DNA from: Psychroflexus tropicus DSM 15496
GTDB lineage: Bacteria > Bacteroidota > Bacteroidia > Flavobacteriales > Flavobacteriaceae
Assembly (NCBI RefSeq): GCF_000378765.1
Contig: NZ_KB905344.1
Location: forward strand, 264,332-328,331
Direction: 5' to 3'
Length of the DNA stretch: 64,000 bases
Position numbers and translations under genes: made by a program. The notes beneath the pieces were generated by a model. It saw only the letters and a list, made by a program, of their open reading frames with translations, had not been told where the DNA came from and ran no database searches. Positions 8,539 to 16,506 of the stretch are shown one piece after another; the stretch's first letter is position 1, and each line of letters opens with the position of its first letter.

Positions 8539-9714
8539 TTATTTCAGGACCATATCATCTCTGGAAAACTGCCTGAAACTGAAGTAACACATGGCAAAAG
8601 CCATCAGAGTTAATGACAATACAATAACGGCATATTGGCTGACTTGTATGCTGCCAGCAATGATCTCTTTGGTAGCCAGAGCGATGTTTAAAATTGGCAC
8701 CCAAACCGTCTGCCAGTTCAATTCAACACTTGGCATCAAGGCTACCATCGCCGGGATGATCACTACAAAATTAAGCGGAGTCACTATACTTTGGGCTTCC
8801 TTGAAGCTTTTGGCACGTATCACGATGGCAGAGAGCAGACCTGCAAAGAAAATGCTTAACGGAAACAGCATCCCAAAGAGCATCACGATGAATTTTGTAC
8901 TCAAAATATCGTTGATAGAGTCTAAAAAGTCGAGCGGGATATCGGGTAAAAATTTTAAACCGACCATCATCCCTAGAATCGTCATAAAAGCGGCAGAAAG
9001 GCCTACGATAGAAATGGTGATCATCTTACCCACCAGAATTTTAAAACGGGAGGCGGGGGAGGTCAATAGCGTTTCTATGGTTCCTCGTTCTTTTTCGCCG
9101 GTGATGAGGTCGATGGCCGGATACATGCAGCCTAAAAAGCAAAAGATGATAAAGATGTAAGGTAAAAATCCGCCCACGGTTTTGCCGATTTGTTCCTTTT
9201 GAGAAGCGATGTCTTGTTTAGAAATTACAATAGGGGTTAAGGCTTCAGCCGAAATGTTCAACTTTTGAATTCTATCGTCCAGAATTTGAGATTTCAAGAG
9301 ACCTATTTTATCGGAAATTCTATTGTAAAGCAGAAGGTTAGTCGATTTATAATACAGATTGAGATTGGCAGAACCCATGCCGTCGATCTTAGACATAAAA
9401 TCCGAATCAAATTCCAGGACCGCATCCAGCTCGTCGTTTTGGATATCAGTTTTTCCTGTCTCCAAATCAACATCCTCCAAAAGCATAAAACTATCCTCTT
9501 CGAATTCGCTGCGTATCGATTCTGGAGCATCGATGAAGGCAATTTTTAAGGCTTTCGTTTCTTCCTTATCCATCAGGATCTTTTGCAATTTGGTGACTCC
9601 AAAAAGCAATAAGGGAATGATCAACGCGGGAACAATGATAGCCGAAATCAGGGTGCGTTTGTCCCTTAGCGTATCGGTTAATTCTTTTTTGATGACTGTA
9701 AAGATAACGTTCAT
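8539..9714 (-). CDS. ABC-2 type transporter permease, NatB-like
   Basis: The frame is open to 9840, but the first 42 codons overlap the ATPase gene and read as non-membrane sequence; ATG at 9714 gives a proper start (MNVIFTVIKKELTDTLRDKRTLI) and 391 residues. One N-terminal helix, a large extracytoplasmic region (about 55-180), then five or six helices with GEKERGTIETLLTSP, a cytoplasmic coupling motif of NatB/YhaP-type permeases. The ATPase gene ends 16 nt upstream, so the two form one exporter operon. The family includes Na+ and antibiotic exporters; substrate here is unknown. Confidence 0.88.
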   Translation of the reverse strand: MNVIFTVIKKELTDTLRDKRTLISAIIVPALIIPLLLFGVTKLQKILMDKEETKALKIAFIDAPESIRSEFEEDSFMLLEDVDLETGKTDIQNDELDAVLEFDSDFMSKIDGMGSANLNLYYKSTNLLLYNRISDKIGLLKSQILDDRIQKLNISAEALTPIVISKQDIASQKEQIGKTVGGFLPYIFIIFCFLGCMYPAIDLITGEKERGTIETLLTSPASRFKILVGKMITISIVGLSAAFMTILGMMVGLKFLPDIPLDFLDSINDILSTKFIVMLFGMLFPLSIFFAGLLSAIVIRAKSFKEAQSIVTPLNFVVIIPAMVALMPSVELNWQTVWVPILNIALATKEIIAGSIQVSQYAVIVLSLTLMAFAMCYFSFRQFSRDDMVLK

Positions 9715-9730
9715 AGGAGATGGTATTAGG

Positions 9731-10504
9731 TTAGGCAGGAGTTTGAGCCTGATTGACGGTTTGGATAAAGGATTCTGTAAGGGAATTTCCAGAAGATAGT
9801 GTTCTGAAGTTTTCCATGCTGTCGTTATACAGCAATTCACCTTTATTGATGATGGCTAAATCATCACACAGCAAATCGACTTCACTCATGATGTGCGAGG
9901 AGAAAATAATGGTCTTGCCGTCGGCTTTACATTGTTTGATCAAGTCTATGATGCTGTTGGCCGTAATCACATCCAGGCCAGAGGTAGGTTCATCAAAAAT
10001 AACCACGCTGGGATCATGAATCATAGTCCTGGCGATGGAAACCTTCTGCTTCATCCCTGTTGACAACTGACTGATGGGTTTCTTCTGAAAGTCATGAATA
10101 TTCAATTGATCGAAGAGCATCTCTTTACGCTTTAAAAAGGTATTCTTGTCCATGCCGTGCAGATCGGCAAAGTACTTCACGATCTCCCCAGGATTAAGCC
10201 GGTCGTATAAATTGGTAGAGCCAGTAAGGAAACCAATCTTACGACGAACGGCTTGAGCCTGGTTTTCTACATTTAAGCCATCGACCAAAATTTGTCCTGA
10301 CGAAGGCTTAAGAATAGTAGAAATCATCCGCAATAATGTGGTCTTTCCCGCCCCATTGGGTCCCAGGAGCGAAAATACCCGGCCTGGCTGACAGGTAAAA
10401 CTAACGTCCTTCACCGCGTAGATGGAAGAGGCCTTAGTTTGCAGCTCCTTTTGTTTCTTTTTACTGAGTTTGTATTTCTTGGATACGTGTTGGATGTCGA
10501 TCAT
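9731..10504 (-). CDS. ABC transporter ATP-binding protein, NatA-like
   Basis: 257 residues. Walker A is GPNGAGKTT, signature LSTGMKQK, Walker B VVIFDEPTSGLD, H-loop FSSHIMSEV. This is the NatA/DrrA-type cytosolic ATPase that pairs with the ABC-2 permease encoded 16 nt downstream. A short basic insertion near the N-terminus (KYKLSKKKQKELQTKASSI) is longer than in many homologues. First gene of the operon; the promoter should lie in 10505-10600. Confidence 0.92.
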   Translation of the reverse strand: MIDIQHVSKKYKLSKKKQKELQTKASSIYAVKDVSFTCQPGRVFSLLGPNGAGKTTLLRMISTILKPSSGQILVDGLNVENQAQAVRRKIGFLTGSTNLYDRLNPGEIVKYFADLHGMDKNTFLKRKEMLFDQLNIHDFQKKPISQLSTGMKQKVSIARTMIHDPSVVIFDEPTSGLDVITANSIIDLIKQCKADGKTIIFSSHIMSEVDLLCDDLAIINKGELLYNDSMENFRTLSSGNSLTESFIQTVNQAQTPA

Positions 10505-10867
10505 GGATTGGATTTGGTTTTAATTCATAAGTAGCAGGCTTTTTGTCTAATTCAAGATTTGAGCCTTAATTCACTCACTATAGTTGATTAGTTGGTCTGT
10601 TTTAATGCTGATATGTTACAGTTTTATAAAAATTATTTGAAGGCTGATGTTAAGTTTAAATGTGTTGCATTTAAAACCCAGTAATAATGTGCCAGAAAAA
10701 AATCCGACATCAATTTCAGCAGATGTGAAAATGAAATTCAACAGGATTCATACTACACTGACAATGATTATAATGAGAGGTAAATTTTTTTTATCGGTTA
10801 GGTTAATAGCAACGGCTTTGATTTTGTCCGTATTCCGTTGAGTATTATGTATATTTTTATTAGCATA
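10505..10867. other. Intergenic region, no gene seen
   Basis: 363 bp between two minus-strand genes. A plus-strand frame at 10647-10841 is open but its product has no recognisable features. AT content is high and there is no clear hairpin terminator for the ATPase gene that is transcribed away from it. This is one boundary of the accessory-looking patch at 10.9-13.4 kb. Confidence 0.45.
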
Positions 10868-12394
10868 TTATATTAGATTTCTGTTACATCTCCAGCATTC
10901 AATTTCATAACCATCACCAGCCAATGAAATATCTAACAATACATCAGCGTCACAATGACTACATGTCATCCAATTAGATTTAATCCATTCTTCAATTGGC
11001 ACTTTACTGTTGATCATTCTATTGGCTCTAGCGTCTGAGATGAAATAAACCTGAGTAGGTTTCTTGGACTTCCCTCCTTTATCGTTTCCTACATTGTGGC
11101 AGAATCCTTTCTTTTCCCAACTCGCTACCTTTGGCCGTACAGAATTATTATGTGTTTTGTACACATTTGAAGCTAAATACGCTATAGTAAATAGTTCTTG
11201 GTCAATTTTTTTTATGTCTTTTAGAGCGTTTTCTCCGTAAAGCTCTTTGCAAATTTTTTCTGAATACTTTAAACTAGCTCGATCTAATGTTCTTTTATCA
11301 AGCTTGCTAACATTTGAATCGATCAAGGTCTGTTCAGCAATAATTTCGTCACAAAGCCGTATTACATTTCTTGGTGAATAACCACTCAATGTAATAATAA
11401 TATCATCAACATCGGTGCTAAGATCAGCAGTAAAAAGTTGAGAAAATGTGGTTACCTTTCCATCTGAAAAAACAGATAGTCTTTTACTCAACATGGCTTT
11501 TAGAGCATTTCTAGACCATAATAAGTTATGCTGTGTAATTCTATCGGGTCTGCCTCCTTTCAGATAGAATGGGTATATTTTGTCCCATAGAAAGTATTTG
11601 AATGCATACCCATTTAATGAGTGTGTATCAAGGTCCCTTATTAATGGCTCAATTAATTTGTAAGAGGCAAGTTGGTCATTTCCAGTTTTTTCGGTTTCGT
11701 CAATCTTATCTAGCAGAATGTAAATTGCTTGAAAACCAAACTTTTTAGATAGTTCAAATAAAAGTTCTAGCTGATATTTATATGACTCATTTAATTTTTT
11801 TTCTTCCTGTTTTAAACTTGGCAAATCAATTTCTGGTAAATCATAGTTTTTGAGTAAAAAATTTACTAATGAGTCAAGAAATCCAATATTTTCGCTCCAA
11901 AAAGCTTTGATTTTTTGTGGTAACGATTTAAGACTTGACATAATTTCTTTTGCTTGTCCGCCACTTAAATCACCTAAATAATTATGTGCTAACATCGAGA
12001 GATTCTTTTTATCTTCCTTTGAAAGATTTTTAAGAGTATCTGGATACTCGGAAGTCCAAAAAATTAGACTTAAGAGTGTGTTTGTGATAATACTTTTCAA
12101 ATGATAGGGCAGGGACACATCTTCTATTGTCTGAGTAGCTCCAAATTCAAATCGATCAATTGTGACTGACAGAATAGGCTTGTCTTTTGTCCACTCTTCG
12201 ATCATTTTTCTTTGTGCTGTTTTACCGCTTCCTCTAGGAGCCATGACAACCGAAGATGATGGGCTCTTATAATCTCCTTGAATAGCCTCAAAGTAAGGTG
12301 GCGGTACAAAGTATTCCGTTATTAATTGTTCTTTATCTGCATCTGTATAAGCAAATGGATTCTCTTTAAAACCTAGATTGTTATATATGCTCAT
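10868..12394 (-). CDS. P-loop ATPase with C-terminal zinc ribbon (Sll1717/ORC-CDC6-like)
   Basis: 508 residues. The N-terminus has NPFAYTDADKE..YFVPPPYFEAIQGD followed by the Walker A APRGSGKTAQRKMIEEW (about 52-68). A Walker B-like IYILLDKIDET lies near 224-234. Then comes an ORC/Cdc6-like LSGYSPRNVIRLCDEII sensor-type helix (about 334-350), and a zinc-ribbon at the C-terminus (CSHC...CWRC, about 480-503). The family is found scattered in bacteria and is usually annotated only as P-loop ATPase. It stands alone with no partner gene, next to a degraded toxin-antitoxin pair. A role in DNA handling or defence is inference from the domain plan and patchy context. Confidence 0.75.
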   Translation of the reverse strand: MSIYNNLGFKENPFAYTDADKEQLITEYFVPPPYFEAIQGDYKSPSSSVVMAPRGSGKTAQRKMIEEWTKDKPILSVTIDRFEFGATQTIEDVSLPYHLKSIITNTLLSLIFWTSEYPDTLKNLSKEDKKNLSMLAHNYLGDLSGGQAKEIMSSLKSLPQKIKAFWSENIGFLDSLVNFLLKNYDLPEIDLPSLKQEEKKLNESYKYQLELLFELSKKFGFQAIYILLDKIDETEKTGNDQLASYKLIEPLIRDLDTHSLNGYAFKYFLWDKIYPFYLKGGRPDRITQHNLLWSRNALKAMLSKRLSVFSDGKVTTFSQLFTADLSTDVDDIIITLSGYSPRNVIRLCDEIIAEQTLIDSNVSKLDKRTLDRASLKYSEKICKELYGENALKDIKKIDQELFTIAYLASNVYKTHNNSVRPKVASWEKKGFCHNVGNDKGGKSKKPTQVYFISDARANRMINSKVPIEEWIKSNWMTCSHCDADVLLDISLAGDGYEIECWRCNRNLI

Positions 12395-12591
12395 GAGAGA
12401 CTAATATTATTCTTTATATCCTCACTCAAATTAAAAACCAGCAGTGTCAATACCAGAATAAAGATAGAATGTTAATGAAGGTCTAAACTACAGCAATTTT
12501 CCTTAAAATAACGCTCTCACGTATAAAAGTTATCAACGACTTATCCACATTTGGGGCTGAGGCTCACGAATACTAGCCTCATGGCATAGGT

Positions 12592-12696
12592 TTATTTTGA
12601 AATGTGCTCCTCAAAAAACTTTAACTCCCGGGGTTCTTTTTTAATGTGGTAGCCGATACATACCGCTAAACTTACAGAAGCTATAAACTCGCTGTC
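12592..12696 (-). pseudogene. Remnant: 3' end of a paralogue of the 13399-13971 membrane protein
   Basis: An open minus-strand segment of 34 codons (TAA at 12594-12592) ends AVCIGYHIKKEPRELKFF..HISK. The intact neighbour ends AVFIGYHIKKELRDLRFF..LISK. DNA identity over roughly 78 bp (12592-12670 against 13400-13478) is about 84% by eye, with substitutions that mostly keep the protein similar. No 5' portion is present. The fragment and the intact gene bracket the toxin-antitoxin pair as direct repeats. Confidence 0.75.
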
Positions 12697-12709
12697 CTAC
12701 CCTTAGAAT

Positions 12710-13120
12710 TTATTCGATATGTTTTATAAATTCAGTAAAGGTCATGATTTGTGTTCGTTCCATTTTATCTAAAACAAGTAAATCATCATCTCCAGTAATT
12801 AAATAATCTGCTTTTGAGTCAACTAAAAGGTTGAGTAAAAAATTATCTTTAGGATCACGACAAAGTTTAATATCAGATTTTACTTATATCAACTCACCAA
12901 AATCGTCAAAATAATATAGAATTTTCTTGATGTCTTTTTTGGAAAAATATTTTTCAAATTTTGGTTGGTTGACAACATCTATAAATTCTGTTATCAATTC
13001 GTCTCAGAAAATTAAGATGATTTTCTTGCTCTTTACAAGTTGATCTATTTGAGTAAATTGTTTTGTTATCAAAAAGCTAATCTAAAGATTGGTATCCAGG
13101 ATTACCTTCTTATTTTTCAT
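12710..13120 (-). pseudogene. PIN-domain toxin gene with three nonsense codons
   Basis: The ATG at 13120 overlaps the end of the antitoxin gene. Read in one frame it gives a 136-codon PIN-family toxin (COG1569-like): KVILDTNL at the start with the first acidic residue, DELITEF in the middle, LCRDPKDNFLLNL with the second acidic cluster, and YLITGDDDLLVL near the end. Stops interrupt it at 13084-13082 (TAG, codon 13, where the family usually has Trp), 13006-13004 (TGA, codon 39, probably from Ser TCA) and 12886-12884 (TAA, codon 79). No frameshift is needed. The endoribonuclease would not be made. Confidence 0.85.
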
Positions 13121-13325
13121 GACGCAATTTTCTTATTTGCTCTACTTCATCGGTTATCTCATCAAGTGAGATTTCGTCATCAGAATTTGATTTTAATTTT
13201 TTGAGTAAAGATGAAAAGTCTGATTTAGTATTTTCTTTATTTATTTTAATTAAATTCAAGTCAGCTAAATCCTTCAAAAGCTTTTTCGCTTTTGGATTAA
13301 GTATATCAATTTGAATTGTTTCCAT
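13110..13325 (-). CDS. Antitoxin partner of the PIN toxin
   Basis: 71 residues from ATG at 13325 (a GTG one codon upstream is also possible). It begins METIQIDILNPKAKKLLKDLADLNLIKI, a short N-terminal strand-helix typical of small antitoxins that precede COG1569-type PIN toxins in Bacteroidota, followed by an acidic, Lys-rich tail (EISLDEITDEVEQIRKLRHEK) that would wrap the toxin. It overlaps the toxin ATG by 11 nt. The frame is intact although the toxin is not. Confidence 0.78.
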   Translation of the reverse strand: METIQIDILNPKAKKLLKDLADLNLIKINKENTKSDFSSLLKKLKSNSDDEISLDEITDEVEQIRKLRHEK

Positions 13326-13398
13326 CACTAATATTTTTTCCTAAATTAAGAAATTTAATTGTACTAATTATTTTAATTATTTGGTGAAATAGTTTCAT

Positions 13399-13971
13399 TT
13401 ATTTCGAAATCAGCTGCTCAAAAAACCTTAAGTCCCGGAGTTCTTTTTTAATGTGGTAACCGATAAATACGGCTAAGCCCAAAAAAACCAAGCTGCCACT
13501 AATCAGAATATAGGTGTAAAATCCGCTGGAGAGGTTGGTCTTAAAGGCAGGCAACATTTGCCAGAATCCCCAAAAATAAAGCAGGTAGACCAGGGGCGTA
13601 AATCCAAAATGCACCCACTGCCGTTGTTTAAAATAGCTTCGGTGCTGTTGCAGAAAAGTCTGCTGGTCCTGGGTGGGGTCGATGTTCTTCAGGCTTTGGT
13701 TGTGGTAGACTTCCAGCCCCATCCGCAGCACTAAACTCAGCACCATTACCAGAATGCCCAATCCCGACCAGAGGTCGTTGTAAGCTTCGATGTAGATGTA
13801 GAAGCCGGCCAAAACCAGACAGGTGACTCCCAGGATAATCAAGGTGTAAAGTTGTTGGATTCTCATCTGCCTTAGGCTGGCTTTAGCTTTGGTGGCGACC
13901 TCTTCTGAAGAAAGAGGATGTTTTGCGGGAGCTTGCCCCTGCCAGGTCTGTTCTAGGTCTTGAAAGGTCAT
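13399..13971 (-). CDS. Four-helix membrane protein downstream of an ECF sigma factor (possible anti-sigma)
   Basis: 190 residues from ATG at 13971, which overlaps the sigma gene's stop as ATGA; an ATG four codons earlier (13983) is possible but overlaps more. The first 40 residues are cytosolic and include HPLSSEEVATKAKASLRQM; four membrane helices follow (about 45-62, 67-83, 119-140, 150-170) and a basic tail. The position and coupling to the sigma gene suggest it controls sigma activity, although it lacks a recognisable ZAS or FecR domain. A 3'-end duplicate lies at 12592-12696. Confidence 0.75.
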   Translation of the reverse strand: MTFQDLEQTWQGQAPAKHPLSSEEVATKAKASLRQMRIQQLYTLIILGVTCLVLAGFYIYIEAYNDLWSGLGILVMVLSLVLRMGLEVYHNQSLKNIDPTQDQQTFLQQHRSYFKQRQWVHFGFTPLVYLLYFWGFWQMLPAFKTNLSSGFYTYILISGSLVFLGLAVFIGYHIKKELRDLRFFEQLISK

Positions 13972-14456
13972 AAGGATACGCATTTTGATAGTTTGTCTTT
14001 AATTCGGTGAATTTTAACCCGGAGGTTATTTTCTGAAATACCCAGGATGCTGGCAATTTCAGGATAAGGTTCTTGCTCCAAGACCAGCAGAATGATGGAC
14101 CGGTCTTTAGGATTCAGTTGTTCGATACAGGCATACATGGCTTGTAAGCGGGCATTGGTATGGCCTGGGGTGTTGTCCTCAGCCGCAACAAGGTGGTCCT
14201 GAAGCTCAAGCGTTTGTGGTGTCGACTTGTTTTTCCTTAAGGCGTTGAGGCAGGTATTCACGGCGATGCGGTAAATCCAGGTGCTCACCTGAGACTTACC
14301 TTCAAACTTATTCATGTGTTTCCATACTTTGATAAAAATCTCCTGGCAAACGTCATTAGCCTTATCCTGATCACCGCCAAAGTATCCCAAACACAAGCGC
14401 ATTACCGCTGGTTGCTGAGCTTTGTAAATCGATTCAAAATCAGCCGACTTAGTCAT
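13968..14456 (-). CDS. ECF-type RNA polymerase sigma factor
   Basis: 162 residues. Region 2 is ANDVCQEIFIKVWKHMNKF followed by VSTWIYRIAVNTCLN; region 4 is LNPKDRSIILLVLEQEPYPEIASILGISENNLRVKIHR. Length and domain order are those of group IV (ECF) sigma-70 factors that recruit core RNA polymerase to a stress or envelope regulon. The start overlaps the end of the alpha/beta hydrolase gene by 8 nt and the end overlaps the membrane-protein gene, so all three are one operon. The trigger is not evident. Confidence 0.93.
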   Translation of the reverse strand: MTKSADFESIYKAQQPAVMRLCLGYFGGDQDKANDVCQEIFIKVWKHMNKFEGKSQVSTWIYRIAVNTCLNALRKNKSTPQTLELQDHLVAAEDNTPGHTNARLQAMYACIEQLNPKDRSIILLVLEQEPYPEIASILGISENNLRVKIHRIKDKLSKCVSL

Positions 14457-15282
14457 TCAGCGCCAGATTAAGTTGGGTGTAAAACCACTCGGGTTGATCG
14501 TACATGATGTAATGGGCAGAGGTTGGTGCCATTTTTAAGTCATAATGTTTCAGCAACTGGTACTGGTCCTTATAGGTTTGTTTAGCTTGTGCTTCGCCAT
14601 AACTTGTCACTCCCAAAATCAGCACCGGGCAATCAATCTGTTCGAGAAAGGTCGTGGCATTAAAGTTAAGATAATCTATATAACCATTGACATAGGTTTT
14701 ACGATCGGTGTTGAGAATCCATTCCAGAATTTGAGGTCGTTTGTCTTCGTTAAAGGCCATCATATTTACCTGTTGAGTAGCCATAGTTTCGAAAGACGAG
14801 TCATCCATCTCCAGCATGGATTTTGAAAAAAGGTTGTCGTACTCAAATTCAGTCTGGTTTGGGAACATCAATTTGGCGGTGTACGGAAGCGCATCTACCA
14901 GAATGATCTCCTTGACCCGCTCTTTTAATTCTGCCGCCAGGTAAAGCGCAAGAGTACCGCCAAGACTATGGCCAACAAGCGTTACCTGCTTCAGATCCTT
15001 GGACTGGATGTAGTCTACCAGCGCCTGATTCACCCGAGGCAGCCAAGGGCTGTCTATAGGGGGCAAGCCATTAAAACCGGCATAATCGATAAGGTGAGTT
15101 TGATAAGTGCCGTCCAGATGATCCAGAGTTTCTGTCCAGACCTCAGACGAATTGGCGAAGCCTGGGAGAAACAAAATCGGTTCGCCTTCCCCGTTTTGCT
15201 GAACCTGTATGGCCTGCTGAGAAAAGCCTTTGAGTTGAACTAAAAAAAAGAATAGTACTGAAAATGTAGTCGAATGTGTCAT
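14449..15282 (-). CDS. Exported alpha/beta hydrolase
   Basis: 277 residues with a signal peptide (cleavage near GFSQQ). The alpha/beta-hydrolase core is clear: ILFLPGFANSSEVW (oxyanion region), VTLVGHSLGGTLALYLA with the nucleophile Ser in GHSLGG, an acid after strand 7 (LILGVTSYGE region), and the catalytic His in TSAHYIMYDQP. Likely a periplasmic esterase or lipase-like enzyme. It is the first gene of the sigma operon, which is unusual for an enzyme and suggests it belongs to the sigma factor's regulon. Confidence 0.85.
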   Translation of the reverse strand: MTHSTTFSVLFFFLVQLKGFSQQAIQVQQNGEGEPILFLPGFANSSEVWTETLDHLDGTYQTHLIDYAGFNGLPPIDSPWLPRVNQALVDYIQSKDLKQVTLVGHSLGGTLALYLAAELKERVKEIILVDALPYTAKLMFPNQTEFEYDNLFSKSMLEMDDSSFETMATQQVNMMAFNEDKRPQILEWILNTDRKTYVNGYIDYLNFNATTFLEQIDCPVLILGVTSYGEAQAKQTYKDQYQLLKHYDLKMAPTSAHYIMYDQPEWFYTQLNLALND

Positions 15283-15445
15283 GTCTATTAAGTTTAAGTT
15301 TCACCTTTTAGACACAACACTTTTGAATTATTACAGGTTGGAAGAAAATTTTTTAGACTCGCTGAAATATTGGGTTTTAGATAAGGTTTTCATGGAAAGG
15401 CTTTAAAAATAGAAAAATGACTTTCTCAAAACCCATAATATTGTC

Positions 15446-15493
15446 ATTCTGAGCCTGCCTGAAAGCATCACGCAGGCAGGTTTATTTCAGAAT
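15446..15493. repeat. Nested inverted repeat, intergenic
   Basis: ATTCTGA (15446-15452) pairs with TCAGAAT (15487-15493) and, inside, CCTGCCTG (15454-15461) pairs with CAGGCAGG (15473-15480). Together they form a two-step hairpin in a gap without genes. A related smaller hairpin (CTGCC-TCT-GGCAG) is at about 15731-15745. These palindromes resemble intergenic repeats common in flavobacterial genomes. Confidence 0.6.
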
Positions 15494-15597
15494 CTTAAAG
15501 CAGCTGATAGCTAGTGTCTATCAAGACCTTGAAACAAGTTCAAGGTGATATTTACGAGGTGTAAGATGGATTTTTTGAGCTTGTAGTGACCAAAATG

Positions 15598-15646
15598 GAT
15601 TCACTTCGTGCATCCCAAAGCGTTCAGCTTTGAAAATAAAAACACC
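15598..15646. repeat. Direct repeat near the tRNA, copy 1 (degenerate)
   Basis: A 49-bp stretch GATTCACTTCGTGCATCC...AAAATAAAAACACC that matches copy 2 at 15758-15808 with few differences. In this copy the following hairpin is degraded: AAAAACAC pairs only with GTGTTTTTTT about 30 nt on. It looks like an older duplicate of the tRNA-downstream region. Confidence 0.6.
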
Positions 15647-15757
15647 CTATATAAAACCAAAAGCGAACTTGTAAGTGTTTTTTTGTTAAATCCACAATGT
15701 AGTTGTGAGTGATTGTGACCTTTCCTGTCGTCTGCCTCTGGCAGGTAGGCATGGCAA

Positions 15758-15808
15758 GATTCACTTCGTGCATCCCCCCAAGCGTTCCGCTTTGAAAATA
15801 AAAACACC
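15758..15808. repeat. Direct repeat near the tRNA, copy 2
   Basis: Second copy of the GATTCACTTCGTGCATCC...AAAACACC unit. It runs into the left arm of the perfect hairpin that follows the tRNA-Arg gene. Preceding bases 'ggcaagattca...gcatccc' resemble the tRNA's own 'ggcaggattca...gcaaccc', so the repeat may contain a decayed tRNA 3' end. Confidence 0.55.
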
Positions 15809-15858
15809 TTATTTAAAATCTCAAGCGAGCTTGGTTTTTAAATAAGGTGTTTTTATTT
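15796..15858 (-). terminator. Long hairpin terminator downstream of tRNA-Arg
   Basis: A perfect 23-bp inverted repeat: 15796-15818 pairs with 15836-15858 (core AAAAACACCTTATTTAAAA). A small CAAGC/GCTTG pair lies in the loop. It starts 5 nt after the tRNA 3' end on the minus strand, and A/T-rich flanks on both sides would give a U-tract in either direction. Confidence 0.75.
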
Positions 15859-15863
15859 ATTCG

Positions 15864-15937
15864 TGACCGCGGCAGGATTCAAACCTGCAACCCTCAGAGC
15901 CGAAATCTGATGCGCTATTCAGTTGCGCCACGCGGCC
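15864..15937 (-). tRNA. tRNA-Arg (anticodon TCG)
   Basis: On the minus strand, 74 nt with a 7-bp acceptor stem (GGCCGCG with CGCGGTC, one G-U pair), D arm GCGC..GCGC with AACTGAATA loop, anticodon stem TCAGA/TCTGA around loop TTTCGGC, giving anticodon TCG, and T arm GCAGG-TTTGAAT-CCTGC, ending in discriminator A. CCA is not encoded. It reads CGA/CGN arginine codons. Confidence 0.93.
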
Positions 15938-15992
15938 TCAAATTTCCGTGAACACGGAAATCTATTATGCAAACTTACAACACTAATCGATT

Positions 15993-16442
15993 CTATGACA
16001 GCTTCTCTTTCACGATTTTAGAAATAGTTTTGCCATCAGCCTTTCCAGCTAAGCGTTGAGAGGCTAAGCCCATGACTTTACCCATATCCTTCATCGAACT
16101 AGCGCCAGTTTCTGCGATAATCGCTTCTACTTCTTTACCGATTTCCTCTTCACTTAACTGAGCCGGTAAAAACTGCTCAATGATTTTAGCTTCTTCCAGT
16201 TCAGCTTCAGCGAGGTCCTCTCTGTTCTGTTCTTTGTAGGTCTGAGCACTGTCTTTTCGTTGCTTCACAAGTTTCTGAACCAGCTTCAACTCTTCGGCTT
16301 CACTCATATCGTCTTTGTTGGCCGATGCTGTTTTTGCTTTTAAAATTTCACTTTTTATAGAGCGATAAGAAGCTAAAGCCACTGTGTCTTTTGCTTTCAT
16401 TGCTTCTTTCATTTTTTGCATTACCTCTTGTTCAAGTGCCAT
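15993..16442 (-). CDS. yqeY: GatB/YqeY domain protein
   Basis: 149 residues, the full length of the stand-alone YqeY family. It begins ALEQEVMQKMKEAMKAKDTVALASYRSIKSEIL, contains EAKIIEQFLPAQLSEEEI and closes with MGKVMGLASQRLAGKADGKTISKIVKEKL, the signature C-terminal KADGK motif shared with the tail domain of GatB. YqeY is cytosolic; a role in tRNA-dependent amidation or tRNA binding is assumed from the shared domain. Usually monocistronic, as here. Confidence 0.93.
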   Translation of the reverse strand: MALEQEVMQKMKEAMKAKDTVALASYRSIKSEILKAKTASANKDDMSEAEELKLVQKLVKQRKDSAQTYKEQNREDLAEAELEEAKIIEQFLPAQLSEEEIGKEVEAIIAETGASSMKDMGKVMGLASQRLAGKADGKTISKIVKEKLS

Positions 16443-16506
16443 GTTTATTTTTTAGGCTAAGATAAATAATATTACTTCAAAATCAATCCAAAGCCTTACT
16501 TTCAAT

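Noticed and set aside
8591-9160. Long plus-strand open frame antisense to the ABC permease
   Set aside because: A shadow of the real minus-strand gene whose membrane helices and motifs are clear.
10647-10841. Plus-strand 64-codon frame in the gap after the ABC exporter
   Set aside because: No family signal, no promoter or coupling; reads like translated AT-rich intergenic DNA.
12558-12581. Hairpin TGAGGCT...AGCCTCA as a terminator
   Set aside because: Seven-bp stem with a 10-nt loop and no T run on either strand.
12710-13120. Stop-codon recoding as an explanation for the PIN toxin
   Set aside because: All three stop codons occur in one frame and the same codons terminate normal genes around it, so recoding is not plausible.
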